NCBI GenBank assembly: GCA_012274445.1
Contig: JAAROD010000015.1
Span: 1,860,001 to 1,924,000, forward strand
Direction of reading: 5' to 3'
Source: Sclerotiophoma versabilis
Lineage: Eukaryota > Ascomycota > Dothideomycetes > Pleosporales > Didymellaceae
DNA: 64,000 nt
Under the pieces are notes generated by a model that saw nothing but the letters and a program-made list of their open reading frames with translations, was not told the DNA's origin and did not search any database. A program made the position numbers and the translations under genes. This document shows positions 34,556 to 46,197 of the stretch, piece by piece. Each line of letters starts with the position of its first letter. The stretch's first letter is position 1.

Positions 34556-36118
34556 ATGGGCGCAGAGAGCGAGAAGCAGCAAGGCGTCCAGCCTTTCTAC
34601 TATTCTCACTTGTGGAAGAATGCGTCGCTTGTCGCGCTGAGCATACTCTGCCTGCCCGTTTCGGCGGTTCTTGTGCTGTTCAGTCTCATCCTGCAGCGGA
34701 TCAATGGTCGCGATAAAGTCCTGCAAGCACAACAGAGAAGCACAGCTGTCACACAGCGCAAGACCATCCTCGTGACGGGGGTTTCAATGACCAAAGGCCT
34801 CTCAATTGCGCGAGTTTTGTCACAAAATACGCAACACCGTGTTATTGGCGCAGACACCTCTCTTCTCTCTCCAGGCCGCTTCTCCAGCGCAATAGCAAGG
34901 TACTACCGATTGGACACACCAAACGGCGACGATGCAGAACCATACATTGATTCCATACTGTCGGTTATCCGTAATGAAAAGGTCGACCTCTGGATCAGTT
35001 GCTCATCGGTAATTGCGGCAGTCGAGGATGGTCAGGTTGTGCGCCTGGCGCAGAAGCAGGCGAAGGAAGTTGGGCGGCGATTCGAGGCCATCCAGTTCTA
35101 TGAGGATGTGGTCGAGAAGTTCCACGAAAAAGACAAATTCATCGACTACATTCAATCTCTCGATCTTCCGATTCCCGAATCGCACCGTGTCACGTCTCCC
35201 GAAGAGGCTCTGAACGTCCTCCTCCGAAACGTTGGCGACCGAGAAGATGGCAACAAGAAATTCATCATGAAGCCAATTGGCGTAGATGACCACGCTCGCA
35301 ACGCCATGATGACCCTCCTCCCGTTCGACTCGCCGTCGCAAACAAAAACTTACATCCACAACCTCAATATCACAAAGTCCAACCCCTTCCAGCTTCAGCA
35401 ATTCATCAAAGGCAACGAATACTGCACGCACGCGCTCGTCATCCGTGGCAAAGTAAAAGCCTTCTGCAGCTGTCCCTCGCTGGAGCTGCTCATGCACTAC
35501 AAGCCTCTGCCCGCCTACTCGAAGCTGAACCAGGAGATGCTTGCTTTTACAGAGCGCGTGGCAGCTGACGGCGGCAACACTTTCACCGGCCACCTGAGTT
35601 TCGACTTCCTGGTCGAAGACGAAGAGAACGTCGAACTGTACCCCATCGAATGCAATCCGCGTGCTCACACCGCCGTCGTGCTCTTCGAAAAGACGTCTGA
35701 ACTAGCCGACGCTTATCTCTCTGCGCTGGACCACCGTAAGGACTCCGGCGAGCACGAAACACCCGTTTTCCCCCGCACACCGACGAGCAGCTACTACTGG
35801 TTCGGCCACGACCTGGTCAGTTTCCTGGTCTTGCCGTTCCTGGATGCTATCTTTGGTGCGGGCTCGTGGGGCCAGTTCTCCGATGGTGTGGCGACGTTCT
35901 GGGAGCATTTTTCGCGGTGGAAGGATGGCACGCTTACCGTTGCGGACCCGTGGCCGTTCTTTGTGCTGTACCATGCGTATTGGCCCGCGAGATTCTTGGA
36001 GTGCTTGTACATGGGCAAGGAGTGGAGCAGGTGAGTGCAGTAGAACCGCCTGTCTGAGTGTTTATAGCTGACTTGTTACAGGATCAACGTCAGCACTACG
36101 AAGATGTTCGAGATGTAA
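34556..36118 (+). CDS. Membrane-anchored ATP-grasp enzyme (MysC-type ligase candidate)
   Basis: Exons are 34556-36030 and 36082-36118, giving 503 aa. One N-terminal TM helix is visible at about 23-46 (ASLVALSILCLPVSAVLVLF). A Rossmann-like pre-ATP-grasp part begins KTILVTGVSMTKGLSIARVL. The ATP-grasp domain follows: KKFIMKPIGVDD, the QFIKGNEYCTHALV metal/ATP strand, then HLSFDFLVEDEENVELYPIECNPRAHT with acidic and Asn Mg2+ ligands. In the cyanobacterial pathway MysC, an ATP-grasp enzyme, couples 4-deoxygadusol to glycine; fungal mycosporines instead usually carry serinol, glutamine or glutamate-derived side chains. The TM anchor is unlike soluble MysC. The C-terminus is rich in Trp/Phe/Tyr (DPWPFFVLYHAYWPARFLE) and could be peripheral to membrane. 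The donor amino acid is unknown. Confidence 0.88.
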
Positions 36119-36381
36119 GGAGACCCGGTAGTTTGCCATTGGAAGAGGGTCTGGAGTGATAGAACATGTGGTGTTGATGGCCGCAATTGATTTAGTCATA
36201 CTCCTGTCGTGGAGCCATTCCGCTACCGATTTGGAGCCGGTGTGCCTGGCTTGGGAACTATTCGGCATGCAAAGCTTCACGATGTTTGCCTATGGACTGT
36301 CATAATCTAAGCCAAGTGTGTGGCACAAGCAATACCAATGTAGACATAGAACGGGGTATATTTATCTATACAAACAACACC

Positions 36382-39122
36382 TTACTCGGCCATGATCACA
36401 TCACGATCCAACCCCAACTTTGACGTCCCATTCGTAATAGCCTTGACGTCGCCAACTTCATCCATCTCTCTAAGGGTGAAATCCAAAAGATAGCTCTCAT
36501 CCACCAGCTCCTCGACCCTCTTATAGTGTCTCTCAGAATACGCACGAATCGCATCAAGCACATCCCTCAGGCTACCCTTGGCCCCTACCTTGCCCTTGGG
36601 TCTCAGGCTGGCAAGTCTTGACGCAGGATACGACTTGACGATTGTCCAGAGGATTTTCTGTGCCACTGGTGCGGTGCGGACATTGGTGTTCCAGTCGCGA
36701 AGGCGCAGGAGGAGTTTGTAGAGCTGTTCATCTGCAAGGTTGGCTAGAACGTCGTCGACAGCGGCCAGACCAGACATGCTTCCCTCGTCTGGTTGTTCTG
36801 TCTCGGCGACGGATTTGAAGAGAGCGAACAGGCGGCCTGGTTGGTCCATCTGTAATGCCAGCGTAATGGCTTCGCGGTAGTTGCCAGAGTATGTGTAGTT
36901 CTGGAGTTTCTGGTCGAGTTCAACGCGCTCCGTTTCGGTTGTTGTGGCAGCTTCAAGTGTTGCGGTTGTTGTGTCTTTCCAAAATGTGATGACGCTGTCT
37001 CCGCCTCCGGATACTAGAGCGCCTGTTTCCGGATGAGCGACGAGGGCCCAGACACGATCCTCGTGATTATCAAGAGTGGACATAGACTCGCCGGATGACG
37101 AGTCCCAGACCTTGACAAGACCGTCACCGGCGGCGGATGCTACCTGAGGACCACGTCTGTCCCGCGCATCGACAGGTCGGTATGGTAGCCATGCAAGCTT
37201 GAGAACGCTGTTGGAGTGGCCTTCGAGCGTAAGCAAGCACGAGTAGTCTGACAAACTCCAAATCTTGACTGTCTTGTCTCCACTTCCTGTGGCTATCAGG
37301 CCCCTACCACCAGCATTGGGAGCTTGTGATGTCTTTGGTGCGAACTTGACAGTCCAGACACCACGGCGATGTCCTCTAAGAACACCGACAGCTTCGCCTT
37401 CTGCCGCATAATAGATCTTGACCGTCCTGTCCTGCGATGCTGATGCGAAGAGGGTGCCGGAGGGATCGACGTCGATGGCATTGATGTCCTTGTCGTGAGC
37501 CTTCCGTGTGTACTTTGCGCGCAGTTTCTTTGTATCCTTGGTGATGTCCCATCGCTTCACTGTTCGATCTTGCGAACCCGTGACAATGTACGCTGGCGGG
37601 TGTGACAGCGGGTCCGTGAACGCAGCCGAAGACTCCTGGGGGACCGTGTGGGGAAGAGCGATGGCTCCGAGAGATTCGGCGTGGCCAGTGAGTATAGCTG
37701 CGCACTCGAAAGAATTGTTCTCGGGGTCTAGCCGCCATAGCCTCGCGGTGTTGTCCTTAGCACCAGTGACCAGCCAGTGGCCTGACCAATCCACGTCCAG
37801 ACAGATGACAATGTCTTCGTGGCCTTCTAATACTCCGACATCGGCACCAAAATACCTTCCTTCGGCCGCGTCCTCTCTCAATGTGACTATTCGAATATCC
37901 TCTGAATTGGTGTTCAAGGCCAGGAGTGACCTATCTCGCCCAACGTAGGCGATGTCAATAACCTCGTCATGTGTACCGGATACGCGTCGGAAGATAGAAA
38001 GTGGTTCGATGGTCTCCTCGACGAAGGGCGGCTGGACGGACTTTAGTGAATGGAAGTTGAGGACCTGTTCAGCATGGACTGAGATCAGATAGGGGAGAGA
38101 CGGGTAATAGAGGATGTTGACAATCTCGTCGGTCTCGTTTCCGGGCTCTTGCTCGGCCGTCAGCTCCTGGCCGGTCGCTGTTGGCCAAAGTCGAACATTG
38201 CCGTGCTCTCCACCGGAGTACACAATCTGTCCGTTCGCAAGGAAGCCTGCGCTCTCGATGCCTTCCAATGCGGCGATTGTTCGCTGTTGCTTCCACTTAT
38301 CCGAGGACCAGAGAATCAATGTCTTATCTCTGCTTCCTGACAGTAGCACCTTCTCCTCTGGCGAGTACTGCAAGGTACGCACAACAGACACGTGCGAGTC
38401 CAGCACTGCAACACTCTTTTTCTTGTGCAGATCCCAGATGCGGATCTTCCCGTCTTCGGCACCAGACGCCAATCGGTATTCCAGCGTGCTCTCTCCCTGT
38501 GCATCTTCCGATCGTTGCTGCGACTTGCTCCGCTTCCTCTTCTTGCCGCTGTCTGCGTTGTCGGTCTTTGTTGCCACCTCAACCTGGAAGAAGTGCAGGG
38601 CTGAGACAACACCGCCATGGCCGTGGAAGGTGTGTGTGGTGTATCCTGCGCGGATGTCCCAGATCTTGACCACGCCATCTGCACCACCCGTGGCCACAAG
38701 GGTGCCTGTGCGATCGACAGCCAGGGTAACTACAGGACCCGCGTGCGGTTTCAGCGATCGCAGGAGCTCGAGTTCTATCGTTTCGCCGTTCGCTTCCGAG
38801 GATTGCAGGGCGTAGATGCGCATCGACAGCGAGCGCGAACACACAATGAGGTGGGATGCCGAGGGCGTTACTGTTGCAATCAGCCACTGCATGCCAGGAC
38901 TCCAAGCCAGGACTTACAAGCCAGAGAAGTAATTGCCTCGCCATCGCCCTCCGCCCTCGCCAGCTCCTTCCCCGTGGAAAGATCGGTGAGCAGTGCCTCT
39001 TCTCCCAGACATGCGGCCAATATGCGCCCGTCTTCACTAAGCGCTATGCTGCCGCCCGAGTAGATGGGCTGCAATGTGCGCTCAACCTCGTAGGTCGTCC
39101 GGACTGTCGTTCTTTGCGCCAT
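36382..39122 (-). CDS. UTP13: U3 snoRNP/SSU processome WD40 protein UTP13
   Basis: Minus-strand exons are 39122-38918 and 38870-36382 (47-nt intron), giving 897 aa. Many WD40 blades run from about residue 20 to 690 (KPHAGPVVTLAVD, DGVVKIWD, HEDIVICLDVDWSGHWLVTGAKDNTARLW, GSGDKTVKIW, HEDRVWALVAHP). The C-terminal helical domain (about 720-880) has LYKLLLRLRDWNTNVRTAPVAQ, typical of Utp13/TBL3. It acts in the nucleolar small-subunit processome (UTP-B) during 18S rRNA maturation. A KKRKRSKSQQR stretch near 190 is a likely nuclear signal. The 5' junction is chosen so that SLALTPSASHLIVCSRSLSM reads on. It is convergent with the ATP-grasp gene. Confidence 0.92.
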
Positions 39123-39333
39123 TGCGTTGCACTGGTTTGCCTCCAGCCGAGAGTGCTGCTCAGGCCGGTGGAGGAAAGTCAGAAAAGTAGAAATTCCTTA
39201 TCGATAAGGACAGCGCGGCCGCTCACCGGCTGACGTCGAGCAACACTGGCGCCAGGCACCACGACTCTGCCACGCTCTCACCTGCAATGTATTTTGCAAC
39301 CGTGTCTACTCGCCATTAACAGGGTGCATCACT

Positions 39334-41312
39334 ATGGGCCGGCAAGCTTATCTGGCCAAGATTGCATTTGTGCGTCGACCTTTCCTGTGAAAGCCACTGA
39401 CAAGACGGCTTCAATGTACTCCACGTGACTAATCTGAACATGCAGGGACGATCAGCATTCGAGCCTACTGATGAAGTCACCGAGTCAGACGAGTATATGC
39501 AGCTCGCAGCTTCCCAGTCTGACGAGCCTCTGCCTCAACGTTATCGTGAAGCTAAGGCCAATAAATACATCCAACTGTACGACGAGCGCGGCAATCCCAT
39601 CAACCCACGCTCTCATGCATACGGCAAGACGCTCAGAGACGCTCAAAACGACGTCCTCGCTTCAGTAGGCGTGGTTGAGAGGCGCAGGACTCCTTCTGAA
39701 GGCCTTCCTGGTTCGTACGAAGAACGCCTTGAAGAGCTGGAGTCCGAAGAGACAGTAGGCAACGCGCTTGCTCTTACATCCACAGTTGTGGAGAACCTGT
39801 GTACCTGGTGGATCGGCTCGATCAGAGACCGGATCCTCACATTTCGCATCCCCAATGCAATCCCATTCGTTCAGATTGTAGCTTCTGAACGCCTGGCTTC
39901 TGGCAACTCGATTGCATACACCGGCTTCGCTTCTCGACTAGTCTCCACCATTGGCATCCAAGCACTCGTCTATGGCGCATATGTCTACCAGCCTTTTGAA
40001 CGCCTGGTACAGGTTACACGCGCGAGCTCCCAGACGCGTCGCTTCATACGGCGCTCGAGAAGTGTCTTGACATTTGGGTCAGTCCTTCTGAATGCTTGAG
40101 GTAGCTTAGCTGACATTGTACAGCTTTCGGCTGGGTCTTGAGATCCTCTTTTATCCTTTCTCTTATCATGCTAACTTGCAAAGACTTGGTCTGATCCCGT
40201 CAAGACCATTGTTGCCCCACTGGAAGTCGTTCATCCCTCTTTCGCCATGGTCGCCTCTCACACCACTGTCCGTTCACCATGACGCATTTGGCTCTGCTTC
40301 AAGTGCTGTGAGAGCGATGGTAACATCTCCTTTGGTGCTAGTAATCATGGAACATTTTTACGAGCGCTGGATATACTCGGCGATATTCGAAGCCGTCGAG
40401 ACTTTTATCATTCGACCCGACAACGCAGACATATTGAGTCCGGATGCAATCAGCAAGGACCGAGCTACTTCTATTTTGGGACTGCAACGAAGATCGCCAC
40501 CTCTGATAAGAAGTACTATCAACAAACTGCTTACGTTGCTTGGCTGGTGCGAATCGGAAGATCTGCATGAAAAAAACCGAAAGCCGTCTCTTACTTCTGT
40601 TACGAGTGCAGGACATATTGTAGAAGTTGCTAGCACCCAGCTTACAGACTTGACACCTATGGACCTTCCAGTCTCTCGCACAGACACGCCTGCCATCAAC
40701 GGCGCCAACGACAACACTGTCACGGTACCCACAGAAGACTTGGAAGACTTGATACGTCCGACCACGCCACCTACACCTACAACGTCTGACCACGATGATA
40801 ATGACCCAAGGATTAGGATCACCTCGCGCGAAGGCATCGTGGAGATGGAAGTACGATTACCCCCACGGGTCATCTCCTCTCACACTGAAGTACTGGACGC
40901 ACAGCCCATGTCCTCGACCAATAATCAATCTACGTCACGTAGAGCTCCTCGTCATGAAGCGACGCAACCTCACCATCGCGTAACCCAGCTTTCCACCGAG
41001 CCTTCCCAAATGATCGGCGCTATTGTCAAAGCACAACTCGTCGGACTTGCAGTGCTTCCGTTCAAGCTTGTCGTCCTCCGGTTGGTTGCATCTCACTATC
41101 TGGCCGGTCAACAACAGATTGGATTTACGCCGCGCTTTGTCGAACCGTTCCCCAGCCTCAGTGAGCTGTCGTGCCGATCGATTGGTATTGGCATGTCACG
41201 TCTAGGGCTCTGCGCTGCCTTGGAGTTGGCCATTGATCTCAGCCTTTGGAGCGCGCAATATTTGGCTGTTACCACCGCTGGCAAGAATCTCTTCGGATGG
41301 GGTGCGCTGTAG
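39334..41312 (+). CDS. Multi-TM protein of unknown function
   Basis: Exons are 39334-39369, 39446-40077 and 40124-41312, giving 618 aa. The 12-codon first exon (MGRQAYLAKIAF) joins in phase to GRSAFEPTDEVTESDEY. The N-terminal 130 residues are polar and acidic. Hydrophobic stretches follow (SRLVSTIGIQALVYGAYVY, FRLGLEILFYPFSY, AMVTSPLVLVIMEHFYERW). A 200-residue Thr/Ser/Pro-rich, probably disordered loop comes next. A C-terminal membrane portion holds AQLVGLAVLPFKLVVLRLVA and LGLCAALELAIDLSLWSAQY. I do not recognise the family; the layout suggests an organelle membrane protein with a large soluble loop. Its 5' end is only 211 bp from UTP13's, so the two share a promoter. Confidence 0.8.
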
Positions 41313-43333
41313 GAGAAATCTGTATGGCCAAGATAAGTGGTTCGCGATATTCTCCTGCGTAGATGGTACGCGCTTGCATCACTGTGACTTGAAACACCGC
41401 CTGGAAGGTACCAGACGGCTCATGGGATTGTTCCACTAGCAAGATGGGCTTGAAAAACTGGCACGACTCGAGGATAGGTTCTCCCAGTCCGCTGTTGGGG
41501 CCTTTGCTTGCGCATGGGAGCTGGTTTAACTGCTTCTCCGCCGTTGGACAAGACTCCGGTGATCTCCGTACTTCTCGGATGGCGCTGTGAATAGCCAGCA
41601 GAGGTGGCTGATACACGAGGCTGCTTTAGCATCAAGTGTCGACACCACAACCGGGCAGTTGTATGACCGGAAACAGCACAGGCTTGCTGCGAATGTTGCT
41701 TGGGAGTACAAAGCCAAAAGGGTCGGTCACAGTCCTGACACGTAGGACAGAGCATTGAGGTCACGTTGGCGCCATGTTTAAGATGTGGAGGCCAGGACAT
41801 GTGAGTTTTCAGGTATCAGATCAAGAAATGAATGCTCGCACACACATGAACGAGCACAAGCACCATGCAGTACAATCACGTGCGTTTAGCACAACAAAAG
41901 TAGTCTGGACCCTTGCTAGCATTTTGCATGTACTGTATCCCACACGAAGATGGTGCACATTGGTGGGAGCAGAGTTGTGTCAGCCTAATAGGAGGTCCAA
42001 GGAGACTCTCTACACGTCATTGATTCACGGCGTGCAGCATCTAGCATGTTGGTAGGTGTGAAAAGGCAGAGGCGGCGGCAGGTGCAATAGCGCTCCTTGG
42101 TGGCGCCAGGGGCCATAGCGCGCCGCATTCCAGGACTCGACGCGTTGATTGGGGGCCAACGCGAATGAGGGTGCAGGTTTGGACCTGGCGTCTGTGACTC
42201 GGAGATTATTTCGAATTTCGAGTTTGGGCGGCCTATGGAGTGTGAGGGAGTGGAGTGGGTTGCAGGGTTGGGCTGGATGGGGCTTGATATCTCCGATCTG
42301 CGGCGCAGCAGGGCGTTGCCATTGCGACTTGCCCAAGCTCGAGTGCCAGTCCACAGTTTTGTGTGGATGGTGGTGAGCAGCAAGAGCCAAGGGCGCGAGC
42401 AGAGAGCCAGCTAGATTGGCGAGCCAGGGGCGGAGGACAGAGGCGAGGATACGAGGGCAGCGCAATGCGAGTGCCGCGGCCAGCTCGTGGCGAGGCCCTC
42501 CGTCTGAAGCAGTCGGGGGATGCAGGGGTGGTGGGCGCGGATAGGAGCCGCTGTGCCGCTTTGGGCGTGGGATAAACACCACGGCAGTGATTTGGGGTGC
42601 TGCTCTTGAGCATATCACGGCGCGTGAACCCCTTTCCAGTTCCCGCGGCGCGCGCATCTTCTTGTCTGCTGCTTCTGCCACTCCCCCCACACTCGTTCCC
42701 AGGCCGCGCTCTGGCCCTTCCGCCCGTGAGTCTCCCCACCAGGTCCGTTTGGGCCAACGATCCTTCTCTGGCGCATTGGGGCCTATGCGTGCCCGAGCGT
42801 CCCCTGCACTGCGCCTGAACACGCCTGTTGAGCCGGCGACCGTCTGCTGGCGACACGCTCCTTTCTGCCCGCAAGCTCTCGTTCTTCGCTGCCAGCAGCC
42901 TGAACACAGGCCCGTCACTCGCCCCGACCAGCAGCGCCTCGCAGCGCCTCGCAGCGACTCACCGCCCGCCCGCCCGCCCGCCCGCCAGACCGCCAGTCCG
43001 CCGTACCCTGCGCCCGTGCCTGCCACTGCTACTGCGTCTGTCCGCTCTGCTGCCGCGCCGCCACCTGCACCAGGCCCTCCCCAGCGCGCGAGCCCCCCCA
43101 GCGCTGCCCGGCGTGCGCTCCCCGCAATCCGCAGGGACACAGTGCGCCGTAGAGTCTTGTCGACGCCGCCTGCCCTGGCGCTTGTCATGCGTGCGAGGTG
43201 GTGAAGCCTGGGCCAGAGAGAAAACAAAACGCACCTGCGCCCGGTCCGCGGAGCAACAGCTGGCGCAGCGTCGACTGTCGCTTTCACGCCCTCCAGCACA
43301 GCAGCCCCTCCTCCGCACCACCCGGCCGGCAAC
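41313..43333. other. GC-rich leader/intergenic region before the kinesin gene
   Basis: The first half (41.3-42.0 kb) holds only weak ORFs. From about 42.3 to 43.3 kb base composition becomes strongly GC-rich and pyrimidine-rich on the plus strand, opening long Arg/Pro/Ala frames on several frames at once, which is typical of composition rather than coding. It is probably promoter plus a long 5'-UTR of the kinesin. Confidence 0.45.
42931..42986 (+). repeat. Short tandem repeats: GCAGCGCCTC units and (CCCG)n
   Basis: Two exact copies of GCAGCGCCTC plus a partial one (42931-42960) are followed within 2 nt by a run of about six CCCG units (42962-42986). It lies 350 bp before the kinesin start codon. 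Confidence 0.7.
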
Positions 43334-46197
43334 ATGTCTGGCAACACGCTGCCCCGCCGCTCCATCGCCCCGCCCACAGGCCCTCTGCCTTCGCTGCCCG
43401 TCCCCAAACAACGCCCGTCGCCCACCAGCCCCGCCGCGCTTCGAACCCCCTCCACCGGCCTCCCCAGCCCCTCCAACCGCGCCGTCTCCTACTCAACCTC
43501 GCCCTATCGCCCGGCCGCCGCCAAACACATCACCTCCCCCTCCGTCCCCACCATCGCAGCCGACCATGCTGCAGGAGGCCCGCCGCTGGGCAAGTCGTTG
43601 CGCAAGGTCGTCAGCATCGGCGCATTTCCACAGCCACCCAAACATGGCCTGAGGACCCCAAGCAGCCCGCTGGCCTCCAGTGCTTCCGTCAACGGTGACA
43701 CAGTCGACCAGCGGTTGTCCACTGGCTCCAAAGCCTCGATACCCTCGCGCAAGAGCAGCCTCAAGAAACCCAGAGCGTCGAATATTGGGGGAGGCCGCGC
43801 TCTGCTACCCAAGTCTCCGCTGTCACCGCCGAGCTTCCTGAACGGCAACGGCAGCGCAGAGTCGGTCGCCGTAGACACCAGCCATCTCAGCCTCCCGTCT
43901 CCACCCCAGAGCCGCAACACCTCGCCCCACGGCTCGCGCTCAACGAGCGCAACCACTATCGAAGAGGGCGACGATGAAGCAAGAGGGCGGAAGAACAACA
44001 AGACAGACGCTGAATCGAGCAGCAAAGGAAATGTCATTGTGAGCGTGCGAGTGCGGCCAGACGTAGGGCCAAAAGATGGCCAGCAAGACCGGGACTGGGA
44101 TGTCAACGGCAAGCGTCACATGGTCACATACCACGGTCGCGACGGGGGTGGAGATTACATCTATGGTAAGCAACTACGACCCGGCTCAGTCCTGTGGTAC
44201 AGCCTGCTGATATCATCCTAGACAATGTCTTTGACACCCAAGACAACAACGCTCGCGTGTACGATGCTACCGCAAAACGACTGGTTCGGAGAGTAATGGA
44301 AGGTTACCACGGAACCGTATTCGCTTACGGCATGACCGGAACAGGAAAGACTTTCTCCATGCAAGGAACAGCGACAAATCCGGGTGTTATTCCACTGGCC
44401 ATTACTGACATCTTCTCCTACATCCGCGAAACCCCCCACCGGGAGTTTCTTCTGCGCGTCAGCTATCTCGAGATTTACAACGAGAAGATCAATGATCTGT
44501 TGGCGGGATCTGTCGTCGGCATGGGCGGCCAGCCTGGCCCACAAGAGGAGATCAAGCTACGCGAGGACAGCAAACGGGGTGTCTACGCAACGCCTCTGAA
44601 GGAAGAGATTGTCCAGAGCCCAACCCAACTACTGCGGGTCATCTCGCGTGGTGACCAGGCGCGAAGGGTCGCCGGCACTCAGTTCAACGCTCGCAGTTCC
44701 CGCAGTCACGCCGTTGTACAGATTGTTGTCGAAAGTAGAGAACGAGCGCCCGGCCCTAGCCTGGCTGGCGACAAGCGATCAGCCATTGTTCCTGGTGGTG
44801 TTCGTGTGTCAACGCTCAGTCTGATTGATTTAGCCGGTTCGGAAAAAGCAGCCGACGACAAGGAAAGACGGACCGAGGGGTCTCACATTAACAAGAGCTT
44901 ACTCACTCTAGGAGCTGTTGTTGGTGGTCTGGCAGGCAACAAGACGGGTAAAGAGGGGAAGAAGGACAATCATTTACCATACCGCGACAGCAAACTTACC
45001 CGTCTTTTGCAGGGTGCTCTGTCTGGTAACTCCCTGGTTAGCATCCTTTGCACGATCCAGATCGGCGCCAGTGGTAGCGTTGCAGCATCCTCCAACCACG
45101 CCAATGAGACGCTGAACACCTTGAAATTCGCATCTCGGGCCAAGAACAACATCGTCAGCCATGCAAAGAAAGTAGACGATTCACTGGGCGCTGGAGGCGA
45201 TGCAGGAAGTCGGGCACTACTGGACCGCTATCGCCTTGAGATCCAGGACCTTAAGAAGCAACTAGAGGAAAGCAAGAAGACAGAAGCCAAGAGCGAAGAA
45301 GAAGAAGAGTTTAGACGAGACAAGGAGGAAGAACGAGTACGTGAGCAGCAAGACAAGCAGCGACATGAAGAGCAAATGCTGGAAATGCAGCTTGCTCGCA
45401 CTGCTCTCAAGGAGCGTATCGAGCATCTCAACCGATTGATCCTGAGTTCCAAGTCACTCGGAGTCAACGGCAGAGCATACTCGTCCATGAGCCTTCAGCG
45501 TACTTCTACGTTCAGTCACGTCAGTGACTTTCGACCCATGTCCGTACGATCCTCTGCCAGTCACGCCACGCTCGAAGTACCACGCGCCTCGATTCAGTCA
45601 TTTCCTTCGCCCGCAGATGGTTCCGAAGAGGATGACTATGGTGATGGTTTTGCCAGCCAGAGTGTTCAAATCGAAGCGTTGCAGGCCGATTTAGCCGACA
45701 GGAATCGCTACATTGCCACTTTGGAGAAGCGGCTTCTGCAGGCACGAAGGTCGAGCCATTCCCGAGTGTCCATGTCGCTCAACTCAAGGCACGGTAGCAG
45801 CGAAGATGGCGGCCTACTCGCGACCATTGCTGAAAGGGATTCTGAGATCTCGACTCTGCGCGCACAGCTTGAAGACAAAGAGCGGATGATAACTGCGCTT
45901 ACAGCGGCGCGGAAAAGGAACGATACTGCACACGACGTCGGTAGCGATGGCTCACCAGGAAGTCGGCGAACTTCCTCTTACCAACGCAGTGAGGGCAGTA
46001 GCGTTAACATACTACATGCCAAAGGCCCCACATCACCCACTAGCCCTAACAGTACACCATTTTTCCCTCCCGCACCCACAAATCCGGGAAAGAACATCGA
46101 AGAAATGACTCGCATGCTGGATGAGATGATCACAGGGAGAGTTGATAGGGCTGCAAGGCGCAGCCTCATGCCCGCCACAGAGGTTCGAAGGTCTTGA
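43334..46197 (+). CDS. KIP2-family kinesin motor
   Basis: Exons are 43334-44165 and 44222-46197, giving 935 aa. A Pro/Ser/Arg-rich disordered head (1-235) precedes the motor, which starts NVIVSVRVRPD. The nucleotide sites are intact: P-loop GMTGTGKT (314-321), switch I NARSSRSHAVV and switch II LIDLAGSE, then HLPYRDSKLTRLLQ and ANETLNTLKFASRAKN at the motor end (about 610). A charged coiled coil follows (KKQLEESKKTEAKSEEEEEFRRDK..., about 640-720), with a second at about 780-860. An N-terminal basic Ser-rich extension before a central motor is typical of fungal Kip2/KipA, plus-end-tracking kinesins that deliver dynein or polarity factors. The C-terminus is Ser-rich. Confidence 0.9.

Noticed and set aside
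42931..42986. CRISPR-like or satellite array
   Set aside because: Units are 4 and 10 bp without spacers; simple tandem repeats only.
42025..43476. 483-codon minus-strand open frame
   Set aside because: Arg/Gly/Ala-rich, overlapping open frames on other frames and both strands in a GC-rich leader; composition effect, not a gene.
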